From contig NC_003910.7 of assembly GCF_000012325.1 (NCBI RefSeq), forward strand, positions 3,410,001 to 3,474,000: DNA of 64,000 bases. Direction: 5' to 3'. How positions within the stretch are numbered: the stretch's first letter is position 1; the number at the start of each line of letters is the position of its first letter. Source of the DNA: Colwellia psychrerythraea 34H. Lineage in GTDB: Bacteria > Pseudomonadota > Gammaproteobacteria > Enterobacterales > Alteromonadaceae. The position numbers were made by a program, and so were the translations under genes. The notes beneath the pieces were generated by a model. It worked only from the letters and a program-made list of their open reading frames with translations, did not search any database and was not told the DNA's origin. This document shows, piece after piece, positions 45,784 to 54,422 of this stretch.

Positions 45784-46800
45784 ATGTTGAAACAGTTCAT
45801 ATTGGTAGCTGGCTTCGACTACTCTCGCCATGGCCTTGGATTTTCTAAGAGAATTTCGAAGCGTATGAAGATGCTTGAGGCTAAAAATAAGGGGGAAGAA
45901 ATTCATTTCCATACATTTGACTTCCAGTCAGGACAGGCGAATATTATAAAAATATCTATCGATCCTAACGGTAGGCGGATCATTACGGCGGTGCCCAAAC
46001 ATAGATTCAAAAGAATCAAGAACCATCTTTATCATCGCAGAGATGGGGATGGTGAATGGACCTTTAATGAGGAACAAGAGGGTTTCCTTTCAATCACACA
46101 TGTTTATGCCGCGGTTAGAGAAATAGGCGTAGATTCCCCAAATACTTTACATGAATTGAGCATATTCTCTCATTCATTTATTGGGGGCCCAATTCTTGTA
46201 AATAGCGACCAAATAAATACATCTGGTGGCCATCGAGACATACATGATCTCGATGCTCGTTTCCACGATTTTCAATTACCGCGAATGAGTATTTCACATC
46301 AAACACAATTCGCGAACGCTTACCACCCCGACGGGCATAACTGGATATGGGGTTGTTTTGCCGCAATTCCGTTTAGGGGGATAATGCGTGAACTCATGGC
46401 ACAACCAAATTTCCGCTCAACGGGGCTGCTGGACTCTGAAAAATTTAGGCTTACTAAGTTGTCCGCGTTACATCGTAAAATACTTGAGGTGCGTCTCGGC
46501 ATTACTATTGCGGCTAGTGGACCTGTAGAGTTTGAATTCGGTACTTTGAAACGTTTTTTCTGCCTATTGATGGAAGAAAGTTATACATTTGCTATCACAA
46601 AAGCTTCTAATCGAAAAACATTCGGTGGTCTTCCTGGTATGTCTGCAGAGCCAGATAAGACCGGAAAATTGCGGCTATCACATGTAAAAGTTAACAGGTT
46701 CCTTTTGTCTTACATAAAATTCTATACTAACTATTTAGGTATTGAACTTGATTCTGAGAATAGGCATTTTGCTGCTTACATGCCAAGTATGACTTGTTGA
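45784..46800 (+). CDS. Uncharacterised protein, 338 aa, possible hydrolase
   Basis: Begins MLKQFILVAGFDYSRHGLGF, a start like a Rossmann or alpha/beta-hydrolase first strand. Residues 122-143 contain LHELSIFSHSFIGGPILVNS, whose HSxxGG resembles the nucleophile elbow of a serine hydrolase. DLDARFHDF (155-163) and HNWIWGCFAAIPFR (185-198) look like conserved catalytic or binding segments. There is no signal peptide. It is tightly coupled to the upstream 1123-aa gene (15-base gap), so the two products probably act together. No family name can be given. Confidence 0.72.
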   Translation: MLKQFILVAGFDYSRHGLGFSKRISKRMKMLEAKNKGEEIHFHTFDFQSGQANIIKISIDPNGRRIITAVPKHRFKRIKNHLYHRRDGDGEWTFNEEQEGFLSITHVYAAVREIGVDSPNTLHELSIFSHSFIGGPILVNSDQINTSGGHRDIHDLDARFHDFQLPRMSISHQTQFANAYHPDGHNWIWGCFAAIPFRGIMRELMAQPNFRSTGLLDSEKFRLTKLSALHRKILEVRLGITIAASGPVEFEFGTLKRFFCLLMEESYTFAITKASNRKTFGGLPGMSAEPDKTGKLRLSHVKVNRFLLSYIKFYTNYLGIELDSENRHFAAYMPSMTC

Positions 46801-47408
46801 CCGAATATTCGAAATATAGGGGTCGTAGTAACGAGAAGTTCATCCACCCCATCGAGCGAAGAGATAGATGTGCAGCGACAATAAAGTTTGTCCATAAGGA
46901 GGTAAGTAGAGCGGTATACTTATCCGTAGTATGAATATATTACATAATTTAAAGGGCGACTCATGCCACATTTCGGAATTTAGCATTTGTATGTTCATAC
47001 TGAAATATTTGTATGTTTTGATTTATAGCCGACATAGCTGAACAACCACATCATGTAAACATCTTCCTGATAACGGACGTTCCCCCATAGATAAAAACAT
47101 GTGCCTTTTGATGATGACTTTTGTCAATGAGTCGTTAAACCTGAATGTGAACTAAGCCACCATAGCAGTCATAGCCTCTGTAACCCAAAGCGACAAAACA
47201 GTCGTAGAATAAATATTTAATATATCTACCTGTTCACCAAAATAGTCATTTGACTCATAGCATGCTAACTGGAAATGATTCGTATCTTGACTACACTGGT
47301 AATGTTCATTACACGAACAGTAGCCAGTAGCTATTGATGTCTTCTTTTAATTTAAAATTTAAAGATGTAATAACAACTCAATAATAAAACAGGCAGGAAA
47401 CTATTATT
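46801..47408. other. Gene-free stretch with inverted-repeat arm F
   Basis: About 600 bases. 47061-47175 is the arm of a degenerate inverted repeat whose partner is at 53474-53585. No gene is seen. A polyadenine-rich promoter zone precedes the subtilase gene. Confidence 0.5.
47061..47175 (+). repeat. Degenerate inverted repeat, left arm F
   Basis: ATCTTCCTGATAACGGACG, CCATAGATAAAAAC, TTTTGATGATGACTTTT and GTGAACTAAGCCACCATAGC match, in order, the reverse complement of 53474-53585. The arms enclose the subtilase, ISAs1 remnant and TPR genes (about 6.3 kb). Confidence 0.6.
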
Positions 47409-50360
47409 ATGAAAAATATACTCCCACTCATGTGGGTAATTATACTAATGTTCGTGATCTCCCAAGGCGTTAGCGCCAAAGGAAAAAAAGAAATCCCCAA
47501 ATCAGAGTATGGCTCCTACATTGTTATTATGGACCTGAACCCTGCAATTGCTTATGAGGGCGATATCAAGGGCTTTAAGGCCACTAAACCGGGCAAAAAT
47601 AAAAAGATAAACCCCAAAAGCGCTAATGTTCGTAAATACACCAGCATGCTCAGCAAGACCCACGACGCGGCTCTTGCAAAGGCTAATGTCAAATCTAAAG
47701 ACAAGGTGCATGACTACGGCATCGCTCTTAACGGCTTTAGTGCCAAAATGACTCACGAGCAAGCCGTAGCTCTTTCCTCGCAGGATGGTGTCGCGAAAGT
47801 TATGCCCGATGTATTGCGCCAGAAGATGACGGATAACAGTCCCAGTTTTCTTGATTTAGGTGGTCCGGCGGGTCCCTGGCTTAAAGGTTATGACGGCGAA
47901 GGCATCGTTATCGGCGTAATTGATACCGGAATCTGGCCAGAACATCCGTCGTTTACTGACGACGGATCTTACAGCACCCCCCCTATTTTACTTGATGACT
48001 CGCGTCCAAATTGCGAATTTGGCAACACGGGACACCGTCCAGATGATGTTGCCTTCAGCTGTAACAACAAACTGATTGGTGCCAGACAGATGCTGGACAC
48101 TTATCGCCTTATCGTGGGCGCAACGAGTGATGAGTTTGACTCTGCTAGAGACGAAGATGGACATGGAACTCATACTTCTTCAACATCAGGCGGAAATGCA
48201 AACGTCCCAGCGAATATGTTAGGCAATGACTATGGTCTGATTTCAGGCATTGCCCCAAGAGCTCACATCGTTATGTATAAAGGGCTTGGTGATCTGGGCG
48301 GTTTTGGATCTGACCTAGCAGCTGCTATTGACCAGGCAGTAGCTGACGGTGTAGACGTTATCAACTACTCCATCGGATCAAGTAGCTTTGCAATCGGTCC
48401 CGATGATGTTGCCTTTTTGTTTGCCGAGAATGCCGGAGTGTTTGTTGCGACATCGAATGGTAACAGCGGTCCAGCCCCAGCTACAACAGGTTCCCCTGCC
48501 TCAACACCGTGGGTAACCTCTGTGGGTGCCAGCACCCAGAATCGAACTTATCAGGGCTCGGCCTCTTCAGTCGGAGAGTGGGAATTTTTTGGAGCTTCAA
48601 TCACTGCAGGCACCGCTGAATTAGCACTAATCGATTCTGCAGAAGCGGGGAGTGAACTATGCATTCCCGGTGTTTTAGATCCAGTGGCAGTGGCCGGGAA
48701 AATTGTCCTGTGTCTTCGGGGGGCTATTGCCCGTGTAGACAAAAGTAAGGCAGTAAATATTGCTGGTGGCGCAGGCATGATCCTCTACAATGCCAACGAC
48801 GGCGAGAGTCAAGTTACTGATTCACACTGGGTTCCCTCTGTGCATATCAACAATACAGACGGTCTAGTTATCAAAGGCTATATCTCTAACGATGCCTCAA
48901 CTGCGGTTGCCCAAATAATGGGTGGCACCTATACAGAAATAGACGCACCTTCAATGGCTGGCTTTTCATCTCGAGGCCCCAACCTGTTATCTGGGGATAT
49001 TATCAAACCAGACGTAACAGCTCCCGGTGTTAACATCATTGCGGGCCAAACACCCGCATCCGAAGGCCGTGGTGAACTGTTTCAGATGATATCCGGAACG
49101 TCCATGTCCAGCCCTCATGTGGCTGGTTTGTTTGCAATGATCAAACAAGCTCACCCTAACTGGTCGCCATCTACCGCCAAATCGGCCCTGATGACCACCG
49201 CGTATCAGGATGTGATGAAGGAAGACGAAGCGACTCCAGCTGATGCGTTTGATATGGGCGCTGGTCATGTTAACCCCGGCGGCAAAGCAAACAAGGGATC
49301 GATATTTGAGCCCGGCCTTGCCTATCAAGCAGGTTTGTTCGAGTATGCAGCTTATAGCTGTGGCGCCGAGCTCGGCATATTTAGTCCGGGAACCTGCGGC
49401 TTTTTGGAATCCTTAGGGATTCCTACTGACCCGGCTAATCTCAATCTGCCTTCTATCGGTATAGCCAATGTTATCGGCAGCAAAACCGTTTATAGATCTG
49501 TTACTGGGGTCGCCAAAGATAGCGGTTGGAGAACTTACAGCGTTGACGTTGATGCTCCTGCTGGATATGAGGTTTCGGTGTTGCCAGCCAGCATAAAACT
49601 TAAATCCGGTATGTCGGCAACTTATGCAGTTACCATTACCAACACGGCATCTCCTGCAGGCGAGTGGGCCCACGGCTCCATCACTTGGAGAGATTCAAAT
49701 GATCATTATTCCGTGTACAGCCCAATTGCAGTCAAGGGGGCTCTATTTGAAGCACCTGCTAACATCACTGGAAGCAGTGAGACTGGCAGCGCAAGCATTG
49801 ACGTGACTTTCGGCTACACTGGTGATTACACGGCCAGCGGCTATGGTTTGACTGCAGCCACTGTTGATATCGACAGCGTTGTTCAGGATCCGGATCAAAT
49901 ATTTGACCCAGGCGATACATTCTCTAACGCACACGCTATTGTAGTAAGTGGTGCGGCGTATTTACGAATTGCGATCCCCGGCGTAGCTGATCCGAACGCA
50001 GATCTGGATATATTCCTTTTGGACTCTGTTGGTAATATCGTTGGCGTGAGTGCCAATGGTGGTACCGATGAGTTGATTGAAATGGAACTTCCAGGAGATG
50101 ACACCTACACCCTTTGGGTTCACGGTTGGTCTGCCCCAGGCGGGAGCACTGACTATGAACTTTACAGCTGGGTAGTTCCCATGGCTAGCGGCAGTCTGAC
50201 AGTTGCCAGTGCACCCAGTTCAGCAACATTGGGTGCGACGGAGACAATTGGCGTAGACTGGACCGGTGCAACCAATGGAAAATGGCATTTTGGAGTAATA
50301 GGTCACTCTGACGCAGGAGGCCTGATAGGCGCTACCTTAGTTGAAGTAGATAACCGCTAG
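47409..50360 (+). CDS. Secreted S8 family serine peptidase (subtilase) with PA and C-terminal domains
   Basis: This 983-residue protein has a signal peptide (1-23, ending GVSA) and an I9-type propeptide (about 35-138). The S8 domain has Asp172 (VIGVIDTGIWPEHP), His252 (DGHGTHTS), oxyanion Asn350 (TSNGNSGP) and Ser565 (SGTSMSSPHVAGL). A PA domain is inserted at about 395-510. Fibronectin-like (about 690-790) and PPC-like (about 850-930) domains follow. The coding sequence looks visibly GC-richer than its neighbours. It is a single gene with its own terminator. It probably degrades extracellular protein. Confidence 0.93.
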   Translation: MKNILPLMWVIILMFVISQGVSAKGKKEIPKSEYGSYIVIMDLNPAIAYEGDIKGFKATKPGKNKKINPKSANVRKYTSMLSKTHDAALAKANVKSKDKVHDYGIALNGFSAKMTHEQAVALSSQDGVAKVMPDVLRQKMTDNSPSFLDLGGPAGPWLKGYDGEGIVIGVIDTGIWPEHPSFTDDGSYSTPPILLDDSRPNCEFGNTGHRPDDVAFSCNNKLIGARQMLDTYRLIVGATSDEFDSARDEDGHGTHTSSTSGGNANVPANMLGNDYGLISGIAPRAHIVMYKGLGDLGGFGSDLAAAIDQAVADGVDVINYSIGSSSFAIGPDDVAFLFAENAGVFVATSNGNSGPAPATTGSPASTPWVTSVGASTQNRTYQGSASSVGEWEFFGASITAGTAELALIDSAEAGSELCIPGVLDPVAVAGKIVLCLRGAIARVDKSKAVNIAGGAGMILYNANDGESQVTDSHWVPSVHINNTDGLVIKGYISNDASTAVAQIMGGTYTEIDAPSMAGFSSRGPNLLSGDIIKPDVTAPGVNIIAGQTPASEGRGELFQMISGTSMSSPHVAGLFAMIKQAHPNWSPSTAKSALMTTAYQDVMKEDEATPADAFDMGAGHVNPGGKANKGSIFEPGLAYQAGLFEYAAYSCGAELGIFSPGTCGFLESLGIPTDPANLNLPSIGIANVIGSKTVYRSVTGVAKDSGWRTYSVDVDAPAGYEVSVLPASIKLKSGMSATYAVTITNTASPAGEWAHGSITWRDSNDHYSVYSPIAVKGALFEAPANITGSSETGSASIDVTFGYTGDYTASGYGLTAATVDIDSVVQDPDQIFDPGDTFSNAHAIVVSGAAYLRIAIPGVADPNADLDIFLLDSVGNIVGVSANGGTDELIEMELPGDDTYTLWVHGWSAPGGSTDYELYSWVVPMASGSLTVASAPSSATLGATETIGVDWTGATNGKWHFGVIGHSDAGGLIGATLVEVDNR

Positions 50361-50381
50361 TTAACAACTAACGGAAAGTTG

Positions 50382-50408
50382 AAAGGCCCTTTATGGGCCT
50401 TTTTTTAT
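50382..50408 (+). terminator. Intrinsic terminator after the subtilase gene
   Basis: AAAGGCCC-TTTAT-GGGCCTTT forms a GC-rich stem followed by more T, about 20 bases past the stop. Confidence 0.9.
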
Positions 50409-50594
50409 GTTTGCTCAGCGAAGTTGGCAAGGGCGTTACTGGCTGACGGTGAGTCTGAAGGAAGTCATAGGAGGATAGAGGTACACAACTAACCGTAACC
50501 TGTTTCGGCGGTATTGGTGGGTAAGCCACCATAATAGCGCGAAGCCCTATACTTAGTCAGACCAATCTGTGTTTGAGGGTAGAAGCATAAACGG

Positions 50595-51059
50595 CTAGCG
50601 CATTTTAATCCCAGATTCTAACAGGTTTGAGCGATAATCATCGTCAAGCCCTGCCATTTTCTTTTTTCTCGCCATACTAACTAACTTAGTCGTATCTTGT
50701 TTAAATAGTGTCATCGCTATCTTTCGCATTACATTAAATACATGAGGACCTTGCTTTCTACATATTCTCGATTCATCTACTCTAAAGGTCATATCAAGCA
50801 TCCAATGTATACTTTCAACTTGCCAATGACTACGAACCGCATTGAGCGCTTGCACTACGTGCAAATCTAACGAGCTAATATTCCAACGGGTTTCTGCTGT
50901 ATCTTTGCCTGTTGATTTATCATGAACTTGAGTGTGAACTTTAATAATGCTTTTCAGTCCAGACCGTCGATAAGCTTTTGCCAACCATTTTTTATCAATT
51001 AGCGTTCTGAGATGTATTCCCACTAGCAGCTTTGAGCTTTCAGAAGACATATGTTTCAC
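50595..51059 (-). pseudogene. ISAs1-family transposase, C-terminal remnant
   Basis: This 154-codon frame matches only the end of an ISAs1-type (H-repeat-like) transposase: TRWNISSLDLHVVQALNAVRSHWQVES, then HWMLDMTFRVDESR, RKQGPHVFNVMRKIAMTLFK and DDDYRSNLL. Full-length proteins have about 370 residues, so the N-terminal DDE half is gone. The first few codons (MKHMSSESSKLL) may not belong to the transposase. It marks old IS activity next to the subtilase gene. Confidence 0.85.
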
Positions 51060-51245
51060 TTAACCAAAATACCCCAATGACTGGCAACAACGCCACTAAA
51101 GCGGTCATAGAGCCTTTAAATTAAGAAGTTTCTCCTCCAGCATTGCAACCATTAGTTAGTTTCATAATTGTCTGAAAATTGAATCATACCTTTTAAGGTG
51201 CTACTTTAATCTAACAAAGAAAAACAACTTAAAATTACAGGGCAT

Positions 51246-53306
51246 ATGAAGTTTTTTACTGAATTAAAACGTAGAAATATCTTTAAAGTAGCGAGTGTTT
51301 ATTTACTCACCACTTGGCTAGTGTTGCAAATTATCGCTGTTATCTCCCCCTCTCTTAATCTACCTATAATGTTTGGAACAATCGTTACTGTTGTTCTTAT
51401 TATTGGTTTTCCTATTTCGTGCGTAATAGCTTGGGCATTTGAACTCACCCCTGAGGGTATGAAGTTCACTAAAGATGTCGAGGAAGATGAATCTATTCGT
51501 CAAGAAACAGGTCAAAAACTCAATGCATCTTTAATGTTTATAATAGCTCTGTTAATAAGTTTTATTGTTTATGACAAGTTTTTTACTTTTCAAATCAATG
51601 AAAAATTAGACTTAACCATTGCTGTATTACCTTTTAAAGATATGAGCCCTGGAGGGACTCAACAGTATTTTGGTGACGGTATTGCCGAAGAAATATTAAA
51701 CTCATTAACAAAAATATCTAGCCTTAAAGTTATAGCTAGAACATCCTCCTTTCAATTTAGAAATGAAAAAAAGGATATTAACCAAATTGGAAAACAATTA
51801 GGTGCTCAGTTTATTTTAGAAGGAAGCATCAGAAAATCAGAAGACAAACTAAGAGTTACTGCTCAGTTAATTGATGCGACCACCCAGCATCACATATGGT
51901 CGGAAACTTACGACAAAAAGTTAACAGATGTTTTTGTTCTTCAGGATCAACTCACATTTGCTATTACTCAAGCATTGAAGCTCAACATCCTTAAAGGTGA
52001 CCTTCAAAGTTCTGCTTTAGCAAAATCAGATAATCCCGAAGCCTATAAGCTTTATCTAAAATCATTACCTTTATTTCATCAACGTACTCCTTCAGGCATA
52101 AAAGATGCCGAGAAGTTACTGGAAAAAGCCATTGAACTAGACCATGATTTTTTATTAGCTAAGGCTCAACTTTATAACCTTTATGCAAGATATAATCGTT
52201 ACATAAGAGCATTAAATATTGAACAGCAAAAAAATGCTGAACTATTGATTAGAGATTTACTATCGTCTCCAGAGAAGTTTGCTGAAAAAAGTATGGCCAT
52301 TGGCATGTGGCTTTCAGGCGAGGGTTATAACGTTCAGTCTATTGAGTATTTTAAACATAGTGTTAGTGAGTTCCCTTCAAGCAGTGAGTTAAAGTTTATT
52401 TATGCTTATTACGCCAATATATATTCGCACTTGTCTAGGAATGACATTATTGAAATGCATAAAAGTGTTTTATCTAAAGACCCCTTAAATACCTCTTCAA
52501 GAAGCAATTTGATGAGCCTTTATCAGAAAGAAAACCGTCTAGCTGAGATGAGAGAGGTAATAGATAAAGGCAGAGAATTACAACCTCAACATATACAAAG
52601 TATTAGGGATGAGATATTTGGATTGATTGCTGAAAATAATATTTCATCTGCTTTTAAAATCATAAAAAAATCTAATGATGATAATTTAAAATACTATAGA
52701 AATTCTTTAGGTTCTTTTTTCAATGAGATTACTTTTGAACAGGCTTTGAAAATTGGTGACGATTACTTGATAGCAGTTGAGTTGGCAAAATTAGTGAGAG
52801 ATAAAGGAATACAATATCAAGAAGTAGACTTTGGTCATATGGATAATTTACGAACAAAATCAATTACATTATTTAGCAAAAGTTTATTAGGTGACATCAA
52901 AGATGTGAACAGCTATGTTGAAAATGAGCAACACTTTGTAGGTTTCATTGAAGGTGTTATCCCTAATCTAAACAATAAACTTGATTATAGTATTTATGCT
53001 ATTTACTTAAATGAAAAACTCAAAAATAGCATGGATTTTGAAAGCTATAATCAAACCTTAATTGAGCATGGCTATGAAAATTGTAATGGCTATCCTGCTT
53101 TAGTTGAAAAATGTTTTACTTACAACATTTTGTCTGGTCAATATACAGCAAAAGAAATAGTCGCATTAATGCTAAAAAACAAAGGAGTGATAATATTACC
53201 TATAAATATCGCAATGCTGCCGCTTATAGAAACTAACTATTGGTATTCAACAATTGCAAACGAACCAGAATTTATAAATTTAGTTAAGAGTGCTCTAAAG
53301 AACTAA
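51246..53306 (+). CDS. Membrane-anchored TPR protein with FlgO/TolB-like domain
   Basis: This 686-residue protein begins with three hydrophobic helices (about 16-34, 40-60, 92-112). A domain of about 110 residues follows (LTIAVLPFKDMSPGGTQQYF ... ILEGSIRKSEDKLRVTAQLIDATTQHHIWSETYDK). This domain is common after CadC-type HTH or adenylate cyclase domains in TPR regulators. The rest (about 240-680) is helical with TPR-like pairs. Neither an HTH nor a cyclase domain is present, so it is an accessory or scaffold form. Function unknown. Confidence 0.78.
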   Translation: MKFFTELKRRNIFKVASVYLLTTWLVLQIIAVISPSLNLPIMFGTIVTVVLIIGFPISCVIAWAFELTPEGMKFTKDVEEDESIRQETGQKLNASLMFIIALLISFIVYDKFFTFQINEKLDLTIAVLPFKDMSPGGTQQYFGDGIAEEILNSLTKISSLKVIARTSSFQFRNEKKDINQIGKQLGAQFILEGSIRKSEDKLRVTAQLIDATTQHHIWSETYDKKLTDVFVLQDQLTFAITQALKLNILKGDLQSSALAKSDNPEAYKLYLKSLPLFHQRTPSGIKDAEKLLEKAIELDHDFLLAKAQLYNLYARYNRYIRALNIEQQKNAELLIRDLLSSPEKFAEKSMAIGMWLSGEGYNVQSIEYFKHSVSEFPSSSELKFIYAYYANIYSHLSRNDIIEMHKSVLSKDPLNTSSRSNLMSLYQKENRLAEMREVIDKGRELQPQHIQSIRDEIFGLIAENNISSAFKIIKKSNDDNLKYYRNSLGSFFNEITFEQALKIGDDYLIAVELAKLVRDKGIQYQEVDFGHMDNLRTKSITLFSKSLLGDIKDVNSYVENEQHFVGFIEGVIPNLNNKLDYSIYAIYLNEKLKNSMDFESYNQTLIEHGYENCNGYPALVEKCFTYNILSGQYTAKEIVALMLKNKGVIILPINIAMLPLIETNYWYSTIANEPEFINLVKSALKN

Positions 53307-53677
53307 ACTTAGTGCCATAAGAATGACTTTATAACCACCTACTCTTAAGGTGAAATTGCAAAATAGCGGTATTAAAGTCTGAATTGATGAACGCTATAGA
53401 CTCAAAGTTAACATCAAGTGATGGAAGTTCAATGGCAGCTTAGAGCCTTGAAGTCATCCCAATGCAACTTCGCGACTGACGGCAATGGTAGCTTAGTTAA
53501 CATAGAGGCTGAATGACTTATTGGTAAAAAGTCATCATCAAAAGCTTAAAGTTTTTATCTATGGGGAACGTCAACTATCGGGAAGCTGCTAGAGGAATGT
53601 GATTGTTAAGCCATTTCCGCTGTAGATCAAAACATACAAAAATTTTCAAATACTAATGTCTTCATTGTGGCATAAGT
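53307..53677. other. Gene-free stretch with inverted-repeat arm E
   Basis: About 370 bases between converging genes. It is mostly occupied by the right arm of the degenerate inverted repeat (53474-53585). Confidence 0.5.
53474..53585 (-). repeat. Degenerate inverted repeat, right arm E
   Basis: Its reverse complement matches 47061-47175 in several ordered blocks, including CATAGATAAAAAC and TTTTGATGATGACTTTT. Confidence 0.6.
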
Positions 53678-54007
53678 CTATTTATTTTTCGATGTTGGCC
53701 AAACAAAGGAAGCGGGCTTGGTGGAAGTCGTTTCTGCTACTGCTGTATTCTGGGCGAGTATCCCCCTGATTAATTTCCCCGTTTCTTTATGCTTACTACA
53801 AAATGTTTTTAGATATAAAATTTCAACTCTACTGCGTGCCCAAGGAGTTGTACGCAGAAATTTCAAACTTGATTTAAGACGCGGTTTATTGGTGAAACAA
53901 CGAATGTTAAGTAACTCACCCATCTTATCCCAACCAATTTTCTTCTCCAGTTCGGTTAGAATCTGTTCAAGTTTCACGCCGTGTAGCGGATCATTACTAT
54001 TATTCAT
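53678..54007 (-). CDS. VF530-family (DUF2132) protein
   Basis: This 109-residue protein starts NNSNDPLHGVKLEQILTELE, followed by GWDKMGELLNIRCFTNKPRLKSSLKFLRTTPWARSRVEILYL, the full VF530/DUF2132 signature. The family has a small helical DNA-binding-like fold of unknown role. The usual length is about 75-90 residues; here there is an extra polar C-terminal tail. It stands alone. Confidence 0.9.
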   Translation of the reverse strand: MNNSNDPLHGVKLEQILTELEKKIGWDKMGELLNIRCFTNKPRLKSSLKFLRTTPWARSRVEILYLKTFCSKHKETGKLIRGILAQNTAVAETTSTKPASFVWPTSKNK

Positions 54008-54422
54008 AGTCTACCTAAAATCAAAAAAGAGCATTGTAACAAGTTTCCTAAATATTGACAGACTTATGCGTTTAACTCAGGTAAAAGTGCACCAAGAACT
54101 TTATGGAGCAGTTAATGTCCCCAGTGTAGTCTTGAAGCGGACCTTAGGATTAACTAGTTGCTAGCTTCCACTAAGCGTATAAAGAAGCCCTTTATTATAA
54201 TTATTTCCCCCAAGATAAACGTTAACTCAACCCTATTATTTTAGAGTTTTTTTAGGATTAGAGTCACAATTTATTTGAATATATCCACCACCATAAAATG
54301 GTGACAGCATTAATAATTAAAGTTAATCCCCATTAATCAAGCTATTATTGGTCATAGTGTTAATAATAAAGTTTGCATGGCTTAGTATTAACAAAAAAAT
54401 AAAAACCTATCAGGAGTAAGCG
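54008..54422. other. Intergenic region upstream of the antiporter gene
   Basis: About 415 bases. The last 40 bases, including the ATCAGGAGTAAGCG ribosome region, are matched by the relic at 32121. Upstream sequence has only scattered traces of the degenerate repeats (AATGTCC, GCGGACC near 54114-54145). Confidence 0.5.
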
